The notes beneath the pieces were generated by a model. It was not told where the DNA came from. It saw only the letters and a program-made list of their open reading frames with translations, and made no database searches. A DNA stretch of 64,000 bases, taken from positions 36,703,282-36,767,281 of the forward strand of contig OZ022258.1 of assembly GCA_963978905.1 (NCBI GenBank), in the 5' to 3' direction. Every line of letters begins with the position of its first letter. Within the stretch, counting starts at the first letter, position 1. Source of the DNA: Trichostrongylus colubriformis (Eukaryota; Nematoda; Chromadorea; Rhabditida; Trichostrongylidae). Below, piece by piece: positions 56,201 to 64,000 of the stretch. The position numbers and the translations under genes were made by a program.

Positions 56201-57289
56201 ATTTTCATTTACAAAATTAACCACTCCGTGATCGGTTAAGTTCAAACGGCAGTGCTCTTCCCAATACCCAACATATTGCATGTCATCCCAGTGTGCCGAC
56301 ACCTCCAGACGTCAGCACACCCCAGAATGACGGCGAGAGTACGAAATAGGTGTTTATATAAGCAGTAGGTGCTATCACTACGACAACATAGCCGCACAGT
56401 GATACCCCAACACCGATCGGTCTCTCCCAACATAGAGCGGTTGTTTTGCTCTATCACTCCATAATCACAATCACTCACTTGCGGACGGACAGACATACAT
56501 ACCGACATACAAACCGACATACAAACTGACAAACAAAGTAAATGGTTTATATAATAGAGGGATATCCGATGTATTATATAAACCGCTGAATTGCATAGCT
56601 TTGCAAAAAATGATGCATCTCTTTTGATACTGCGATATACATTGATAATCATGACACACCTGTATTTGTGATAGCAAAGCAAACGTCACTCGGAATCATT
56701 TTCTAATGCGGTACTGGCAGCAACACTGGGGACCGCTAACCTATGAAAAATTCCAAATAGTGAAACATGTTCACGAAAACGATAAACGTCGATAATCGGA
56801 ATACGGATCTACCATCAATGTGTGGGTATCAGATGCTCAGCAAGTGAACAAATTGTTACCAAACGATGCAACCCAATACAAATCTATCGATGTCTGAACT
56901 ATGCAAACTCCTAATGATCAACCAGTTAGCTCGCGCACACTACAGCGCGCAATTCGTGTCGATGACGTGCAAAACGCGTTCGATGTAAAGCGACTGAAGT
57001 ATAATAAACCAAAATGCTTTCTTATCACGCCATCTTCTCTGCCTTCATCCAAATAAATAGCTCAGCTGGAGACAGAGGAAAGGAAATTTCCATTCAACTC
57101 CATTCACAACTGTGGGTGTGCCGATCAAACCCATTTTGCACAGCATCGTCATGAATCGCGCGTAGTAGTGTGCGCCAGCCAGCTGGTAGCACAGATAATT
57201 GTTGTTGCAGCCAATGTTCAAGAAAAGACGACAGAAAAATGAGGAATATGCAGGATAACTTACGTTAGGAAAAAATACAAGAGAGCGCT
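53251..57289. other. Gene-free stretch with diverged internal duplications
   Basis: I find no gene. Blocks near 54190-54420 and 55150-55350 resemble each other (GGGGTGCGCT(C/T)(C/T)G(C/T)CCA). Blocks at 54890-54965 and 55425-55500 do too (CAAACTTGTCCCC(A/G)TTTTC). A GGACGGAC-type run lies at 55525-55562 and ACATAC/GACAGAC runs at 56485-56540. The latter resemble 3' ends of RTE retrotransposons, which is inference. Confidence 0.4.
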
Positions 57290-57509
57290 ACCCGCTAGTG
57301 ATCGGAGGAGAGGGGGCGTTGGCAAAATGCCAGCGAATTGATGTCATTGGAGCATATTGGCGGTGCCACAGACCACTGGAAGCCTCTTTGTCGCGCGGCG
57401 GGGCGGACACGCGCTGCATACGCGCCGCCGGTGAGTTTTTCCGCTGAGCCCCTGCGGAAGGGGTCCCCTGAGCTGTGGCGGACGCGTCCTTAACAGGCCA
57501 AGCCGTGTT

Positions 57510-57730
57510 TCTCATGTCAGCCCGCCTCCTAGAGTCCACTTTGCCGACGAATGGCTGAGGTGTAAAGTAATGAACATCATAGCAGAATGATACTTATCGT
57601 TTCGTATCAAAGCCGTATCGATCGAAATGTAGAAGTGCTTGTCGTGTCAGTTTTCGTAACACGTCCACCGGTCAGTATCAGAGATTAGAATGAATGATGC
57701 AACCGAATTACTGCTATTACTGCTTTTGAG
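57510..57730 (+). repeat. Dispersed repeat D, copy 2
   Basis: It shares TATCGATCG, CGTCCACCGGTCAG and the following stretch with 15220-15440. The class is unknown. Confidence 0.45.
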
Positions 57731-58041
57731 GAACATGTTTGGTACCAAATCGTCGCTTATTCTAATTGTCGTTGATGTCACCACATGTGATCTTTCGCAT
57801 TTCTGTGATGTTCAAACTTTATAAATGTCACATGCCCACATGTAGGAAATAACGTCGAAATATTAGGTTGTTCGGAAAGAAATGCGCGCTGAGTTTGTTA
57901 AATTTGTCCATTTATTTCTCTTCTACTGTAGGAGATTTTTCAAGACAGTTCTGTCTATTCGAAAGAGATTTTTATTGTGCACCTTTTGGTATTTTTTGTA
58001 TATTTTTTGAATGTCTATAATATTTATAATATATTTTTGAA

Positions 58042-60104
58042 AAAGGGTACCGCACCAGCTGAGCGACGCAGCCAAGGCAACACGAGTGGCGATGGCCGGA
58101 AATTTTCTTCGTTGCTCCATGAACAGTGGTTTCGACTCCATTGTTGCATCAAATGAGAAATGGATCTGCTTCGACAATGCAACGCGAAAAAGACAGTGGT
58201 TAAACCCCGGTGACACTTCAAAACCTACTCCAAAATCGGATATACACGGTGAAAAGGTGATGCTCTCTATTGGTGGAGCAGCAAAGGTTCGCTGTGCTTT
58301 GAAGTTCTGGATTCGGATCAAACAGTTACGGATGACATCTATTGGGTTGAGGAATAAGTCCCCGCGATTTTTTCAACCCCGTTTTTTACAATGTTTCGTC
58401 TATCTTTTGACAAAGTTTATATATGTTTTCGATAGGGCTTTTTTTACCCTACAAAACGCTACTATCTGTTTTTCGATTCCTTCGATTACCTAATATTTAT
58501 GAGGTTTGGAAATGAAGTGAGCAGAAGGCGAAAAAATTGGCACTTGCGCACCTCATTTTTCTCGCCTACCATCCACATCAAGAAATGTCTGTATGTATGT
58601 TTCGATAGAGCTTTTCCAGCTCTACAGAATGGTACTACCCTTCATCTAAATCGCTCGACTTTTTGCTGTTTTTAAGACTCACAAAGGCAGTACTCGCAAA
58701 AATGAGCACTTTCGTCATCTCCTCTTCCTCGCCTAGCATCGAATTTGGAGAGGGTGTGCATCTATGCAGTCGATAAAGCTTTTTCTTGCTTTACAAGATA
58801 ATACCACTCTTCTTTCGTATCCTCTCACATTTGAGCATGTAGCAATACGTTTTCACCTATTTTTCAATTCAATATTGCACAATGAAAATGAATCTTTTCA
58901 ACAGAGTGTTTTGCATCATTCGATAGAGCTCTTTTTGATCTACAAGATGGTGCTCACGGTTTTTGTTCGAATTTATTTTTTCCTTTTTTTTAGACCATTT
59001 AAAAGTCGACGAAATCGAGCATTTTCGACACCTTGGGATAAAAATGCTTGATTTCGTCGACTTTTGGATGGTCTAAAAAATGGGAAAAATAAATTCGAAC
59101 AAAAACCGTGGGCACCATCCATCTTGTAGATCAAAAAGAGCTCCATCGAATGATGCAGAGCACTCTGTTGAAAAAATTCATTTTCATTAAGCAATATTGA
59201 ATTGAAAAATAGGTGAAAACGTATTGCTACATGCTCAAATGTGAGAGGACACGAAAGAAGAGTGGTATTATCTTGTAAAGCAAAAAAAGCTTTATCGACT
59301 GCATATACGCACACCCTCTCCAAATTCGATGCTAGGCGAGGAAGAGAAGATAACGAAAGTGCTCACTTTTGCGAGTACTGCATTTGTGAGACTTAAAAAC
59401 AGCAAAAAGTCGAGCAATTCGAATAAAAAGTAGTACCATTCTATAGAGCTGAGAAAGCTCTATCGAAACATATATACAAACATTTTTTGATGTGGATGGT
59501 AGGCGAGAAAAATGAGGTGCGCAAGTGCCAATTTTTTGCCTTCAGCCACTTCATTTCCAAACCTCATAAATATTACGTAGTCGAAGGACTCGAAAAACAG
59601 ATAGTAGCGTTTTGTAGAGTAAAAAAAGCTCTATCGAAAACATATACAAACTTTGTGAAAAGATGAAGGAAACATTGTAAAAAAGGGGGTTGAAAAAAAC
59701 CGCGGGGACTTATTCCTCAACCCAATACAAAGATCATATGAACCGTGTGGATCAAGCACTGCGTCGTCAAGGTGTGGAATCGACGTCGACAGAATTTTTC
59801 CACGACAACGCTCATCCACATGTCGCGAAAATCACTTTGGGAAAAAAATGAGGAACTCTGCTGGGAAGTCCTGCCTCATCCACCGTACAGCTCAGACCTA
59901 GCACCGTCCGATTACCATCTGTTCAGGTCGATGCAGCACTCCGTGGCCCAAAGAAAATTCACAAACCGCGAAAAACTCCAACTCTGGGTGTCCAACTACT
60001 TTGAGTCGCAGCCGGCCGAGTAATTCGAGAGAGGAATCCATTCTTTGCATAAAGGTTGGCAACAAGCCATTGATAGTGATGGAGATTATCTTTCGAACTA
60101 ATCT
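58042..60104 (+). pseudogene. Mariner transposase, interrupted and N-terminally deleted
   Basis: Coding begins around 58050 (VPHQLSDAAKATRV) without the two helix-turn-helix domains, which are replaced by AT-rich sequence. The first catalytic position reads SNEKWI where mariners have an Asp, so it is substituted. The frame stops at the 58342 insertion and resumes in register at 59728. The HDNAHPH motif (second Asp) is near 59805 and YSSDLAPSDYHLF (third Asp) near 59900. A frameshift lies in the A-run at about 59844 and an in-frame stop at about 60021. The enzyme would be dead. Confidence 0.88.
58342..59725. repeat. 1384-bp fold-back element inserted at TA
   Basis: The whole element is one long inverted repeat of about 680-base arms with few mismatches, centred near 59033 with a ~15-base loop. 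The ends read TTGGGTTGAGGAATAAGTCC and complement. TA lies on both sides (58340-58341, 59726-59727), as for Tc1/mariner-type insertions. The frames along it are mirror images of each other and are not genes. Confidence 0.92.
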
Positions 60105-60175
60105 TGTTTACTTTCCTTTTTATAATGAAAAAATTTTTGAACTCAAACGCGCATTTCTTTCCGAACAACCTAATA

Positions 60176-60759
60176 CAATCGATAAAAAATCGTGAGCTTG
60201 CATGTGAGTGACTTCGCAGGCTTCTTCTCAGCATTTTCAGACTAATTCTCGTGTACAATTCGATAAAAAATGATTTCATGGACGATTGTCGTGACCCGTG
60301 CGGCTAGCGGTTTGAATCGCTGCATCGAGTGGTTCAGCCGCCACCGGATCACGGCAGAACGTGGGTATTATAGGGCCCACACCCCGTAGAGGGTACCTGT
60401 CGCGAGTATGAGGAATGCTATATGAGACGCCTGCGCGGGTCCCCAGTGGCCTGTATCCTGATCGCATGAGGAAAACTCGAATAAAGACACTACTACGGTT
60501 GTGTGGTATAGCTACATAACAGGACACTAGGTAAGAATACTAATTTATGAGGTCTGTGATATGACACTACTAAATGAGGAATAATACATTACACAAATTG
60601 ACAGGAGGAAAACAATATATGAGAAATGCGAGGTAACAACCACTATCAAGAAAAACAGACTCACGTAGGGACTCTTCAACCTGGAGGTGACGAAGGAATC
60701 CCGGGGGCAGGGGACGAGGATAGTATGTCCGTCCACCAGGCTAGTTCGTGGTTCTTCTC
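60176..60759. other. Gene-free stretch
   Basis: It contains a GC-rich block at 60285-60480 with GCGGCTAGCGGTTTGAATCGC, superficially like a Pol III B box. It does not fold as a tRNA. It may be a dispersed repeat. I see no gene. Confidence 0.4.
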
Positions 60760-61085
60760 CCATCCCTTAACTCATCTGCAGGCGAAGATCCCCTAATGAA
60801 ATGTATACCGTTCGATTCCTCTCAGAAAATGCTATCGAACGGCATACGAAAACCTTTGTGGTGATAAAGGTCTAATTTTCCTATTTCCAGCCTTTTCCTT
60901 TTGTGGATCGACGTCTCAATAATCTCCTGTCGGCCGTTGCAAGTCACGTGCACGCCCTGGGAGACCGGTTACGATCGATGGCACCATCGCGAGCTCCTAG
61001 CGCTTTCCCATTGCCATGCACGTGAATAGTGCGATGGCATACATTTCATTGGGGAATCTCCGTCTGCAGATGAGTTAAGGGATGG
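60760..61085. repeat. MITE with 326-bp length, family unknown
   Basis: The ends CCATCCCTTAACTCATCTGC and GCAGATGAGTTAAGGGATGG are exact complements, and the arms continue to ATACATTTCATT. No clear target duplication. The interior has no coding potential. Confidence 0.8.
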
Positions 61086-61524
61086 TTTTTGTTTAGCAGA
61101 GTATACACGGAGGCGCTGTTTGGGGCCACACAAAGGAGTAGGGGGCTGATCTGAAAGGCTCGAAACTTCAAAATCTCCACACTTCTGTGAGTTCAGATTG
61201 AGATTGTAAAGGATTTTAGCTTCAACTTATCAGGTTCCAAAGAAAACTTCCCTCCAACTTCTCAGAATGTGAAAAAATCGAGTCTTAGAAAAAAGAAAAC
61301 TTGTAGCATCCTCTTGTAGAGCTCGACGAGCTGATTACGAAAATATATACAAGTCCGATAAAAAACCAACAAACTATTGATTTATAGCGGAAAAACGCAA
61401 AAACGCGTTTTCGCGCGATTTTCAGGACTGTTGGTGATCGAAAATTCGACATTTTATGCACTACTGAACTCGCCGCATTGAGACAAACTCAACGCTTCTA
61501 AGAACTTTCCAATTTATCCACTGT

Positions 61525-61588
61525 GAACGATGTTATGGCGTTGCGACGGTTTGTTCGCGAACACCGTCGCAGCGTCATAACATCGTTC
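61525..61588. repeat. 26-bp-arm hairpin
   Basis: The left arm 61525-61550 (GAACGATGTTATGGCGTTGC...) pairs with 61563-61588 with two mismatches around a 12-base loop. It resembles a terminal-repeat-only transposon remnant. The frame across it is an artefact of the palindrome. Confidence 0.75.
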
Positions 61589-62001
61589 GAATCGTCGCGA
61601 GGCTTTTTTTACTCACGCGACGCGAGCGGTATTGTAGTTACTATTAAGAGATGGACTATCACTAGTACTAGGCTAAAGGAAAAAATTTGGGAGGCCCCAC
61701 CCACATACTTGGGGGAAGTTCAAAGGGGCTAGCCCCAGGCACTTGCAAGGCTATAATGACACAAGAATTTGTGTATATTGTGGATTGAAGGTTGGTTGAC
61801 CCTTAAAGACACCAGGAGGAGGTAATTTTGGCTTACGGTAGAACAGACGTAGTGTGGACGAGCTTGAGTAGCCGCCATTGCACAAACTCGCCAATTTTAC
61901 GCCTTGGCGTGGTGCCAAAAGAAATGATTCTAATATAGATTTGTTTTTTTTCTTTTAGTTTTTACTTTGTTCTTTCTTATATTGTTTCTAGATGTACTTA
62001 C

Positions 62002-62231
62002 GGGTCAAATAAAGTCGGGGGGGGGGGGGTGGAGACGCAAAATTTTCACCCACGTCAAAGCTTCTTTGCCTTTCTAGGGTTAGGCTAAAGCAGGTGAGAC
62101 CTATGCTTTGACAGATGCTTTTTAATGTGGGAGGAGGGGATATCAATTTTAGCCTGAGCCTAGTAAGGGAAAGGAGCTTCGACGTCGACGCAAAGTTGCG
62201 TCTCCCCCCCCCCCCCGACTTTATTTGACCC
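62002..62231. repeat. MITE with G/C-homopolymer terminal repeats, 230 bp
   Basis: The ends GGGTCAAATAAAGTC followed by about 13 G, and about 13 C followed by GACTTTATTTGACCC, are complements, with GGAGACGCAAA/TTGCGTCTCC continuing the arms. The two homopolymer tracts face each other. It has no coding capacity and no obvious duplication. Confidence 0.8.
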
Positions 62232-64000
62232 TTCTGAGATTTTCAGGTATAGAAATGCACAATTAAGAAGATCCATAAGTAAACAAGTAAAATATGTCAC
62301 TAGAAAACAGTAAGAAGGAAATAATTCAAAAATAAGGTTACATCAGGCCGAAGACAAGCTTTAGAATGAACGAAGCGTGGCTCGGCCACGGAAGCTTGCA
62401 GTTCGGACGGAAGCGCGCCCTGGGGGCAAATAGCGCCCTGTGGCGCGGTTTTCAACGCCGGTTTCGTTACACATTGTATCTACCGAAACCATATGTTTGT
62501 TTTCAGACGCCATTGTTTTCGTAAACGTTATTCTGCCCTTGCCCCCCTCCCGGTGCCTTTAAGGCGTGGCACTGAATGCCAGTTAACCACTTTTGGAACC
62601 CTGTCGAAAGAACCCATATTGTTAAAGAGGTACGGACCCAATGTTCATAGAAGTTGTGCAAGAAGTTGGTAAAAGATTGTAAAGGGCATATAAAGCATAA
62701 CAGGTTTAACGTATTATTTTAGAAATTGTCAATATAAGTTGTGGAAAGCTTTATAAGTGTATGAGCGTGTGTTGAAACATTGATATTGATATGAAAAGAG
62801 AAAACGGATTAACTGTTGTGGGTAATTGAATAGTTTAGAAAAGAAAAAGAAAGGTGTATACTAAATGTATTAGGTTAAGGGAACTGATTTAAGCGTACCA
62901 ATAATAGTACAAAAGGAGAGTGTGAGTGTCCTCAGAAATGTAAAAAAATGGGACCATATTTATGTAGGTGAATCTTTAACCATATCTCGCTGGTTCGGTC
63001 ACTCCAACTGCGCAATCGTTTGGGCTGGATGATCTAGTTTAGAGTATCTGATGGGATGGGTAATCTAGTTTGAGATTCGGTATCCTCTCATCATAAGATT
63101 AACTTGCATGGATGTATAAATAGCACATCAATCTCTGTCACAATACAGTTCCAAATAAGTTTCTTCTCCTCATGATTATTCCTTCCATAGCTTGAAAAAT
63201 CCCTAGATATGATCAGAAAGCGGTTCCCACAGTATAGAAATACTGGTGGACTTTGACTTTTTCTAATAACGTACTTCACATTTTTTTAAGCGTAATTGGG
63301 CTCGTTCAGCTGGTTTCAAAGCGAGCAAAGGCATAATCTGAAGCGCAGTTTGGAGATCACTGTGGGCATGAACGATTTTTTGCAAAAGTCTCGTAGAAAG
63401 CCACCTCGACGACCTTTGCGATGTAAAGTTTCTCGTTGTCGTGGATATAGGTAACTTGTCCCTGTTTATGGAATCCTAAGCTGCTTAACCTCATTTTCAA
63501 TGTAGTTGGCTTTTAATAAGGTTTTCCAGCGATCCCTAGCATCTTCCAGTGCGCTAGACCCTTTTTATCCCACCATTATGAACTCTTGAACTGTCCTCAC
63601 GGATTAACCGTGATGGTATTCCAATGTCTTGAGCAACTTTGGTGCCATTTTCTCGCAGCAAATGCAAGATACCACCGACAGGATTCTGTACCGCTTTGAA
63701 CATTCATTGCAGTCGATATGACGAATTTCAGCTGTTGAAAAAAATTAGCATAAACGTGCAGATTGATAAAACTATTCAAGGGGCATATTACTACTATATC
63801 GTCGAAATAAAAAATCGCCGTGAGAGCGATCAACGGGAAAACTAAAAGAGCTCAGTCCTATTCCCAATATTTGAGCCCGAAAATGTAAATTCTTTTCTGC
63901 AGTTGCCAGCACTTTGGATGAAGTCCATCACTTGCATCTTAATCTCCTTTTTGCTGCTCGATGACTCTGTGGCTCTGCTCAGATGTGGAAATGATGATAT
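62232..64000. other. Gene-free stretch
   Basis: There are no recognisable genes. A GC-rich block at 62395-62460 (CGCGCCCTGGGGGC...GCGCCCTGTGGCGC) stands out in AT-rich surroundings. The minus strand at 63300-63680 has weak protein-like patches in several frames, possibly a decayed transposase, but nothing I can name. Confidence 0.4.

Larger units (their letters stand above)
57863..60173 (+). mobile_element. Mariner transposon interrupted by a fold-back element
   Basis: Exact 26-bp terminal inverted repeats (TTAGGTTGTTCGGAAAGAAA..., 57863-57888 and 60148-60173) are flanked by TA (57861-57862, 60174-60175). Inside are transposase remnants and, at 58342-59725, a second transposon. Without the insert the element is about 925 bp, shorter than a full mariner (~1.3 kb), because the N-terminal coding part is missing. 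Intact terminal repeats suggest it could be moved in trans. Confidence 0.92.

Noticed and set aside
58764..59323. Two overlapping open frames of ~95 and 116 codons on opposite strands
   Set aside because: They are mirror images from the two arms of the fold-back element, not genes.
60285..60480. tRNA or small RNA gene around GGTTTGAATCGC
   Set aside because: There is no cloverleaf; the similarity is limited to one B-box-like word.

Overview
This is eukaryotic DNA from a nematode, most likely a strongylid (hookworm-like) worm. The organism call is inference. It rests on small exons joined by phase-correct introns with TTNCAG-type acceptors, a TTTTTACAG acceptor just before a start codon (typical of spliced-leader trans-splicing), a CR1/Jockey-like retrotransposon, mariner relatives, and many small inverted-repeat transposons. 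The window is mostly mobile DNA with few host genes.

1-13.5 kb: one well supported gene, a 12-exon minus-strand annexin (5093-13312, 381 residues). Its introns are filled with inverted-repeat elements. Its usual calcium loops are mostly degenerate. A perfect 40-bp-arm palindrome sits just upstream.

13.5-28.9 kb: intergenic DNA with mariner copies (two share one internal deletion; another lost the first catalytic Asp region), a hAT-like MITE with an 8-bp target duplication, a nested TA-flanked element, further MITEs, and a few unrecognised minus-strand exon candidates.

28.9-33.2 kb: an apparently intact CR1/Jockey-like non-LTR retrotransposon. ORF1 ends on a canonical -1 slippery heptamer followed at once by its stop. 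ORF2 (endonuclease plus reverse transcriptase) lies in the -1 frame and has no Met for its first ~286 codons.

37.5-51.3 kb: the most unusual region. A minus-strand SF1 (UPF1-like) helicase gene is split in two: an N-terminal part at 50362-51279 and a C-terminal part at 40340-41932. Between them is an 8.4-kb LTR element (41938-50356) with two ~330-bp LTRs, a 5-bp duplication (CTTAG), a TGG primer-binding site directly at one LTR and a polypurine tract directly at the other. Inside, in transcription order, are gag, an envelope-like membrane protein, an aspartic protease motif, and another SF1 helicase of the same family as the interrupted gene. No reverse transcriptase or integrase was found. 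The reading frame of the interrupted gene appears to continue across the empty site.

51-64 kb: a MULE transposase remnant, duplicated non-coding blocks, and a mariner whose transposase is interrupted by a 1.4-kb near-perfect fold-back element at a TA, followed by more MITEs. Single-base frameshifts recur in several coding remnants. They may be true decay or assembly errors.
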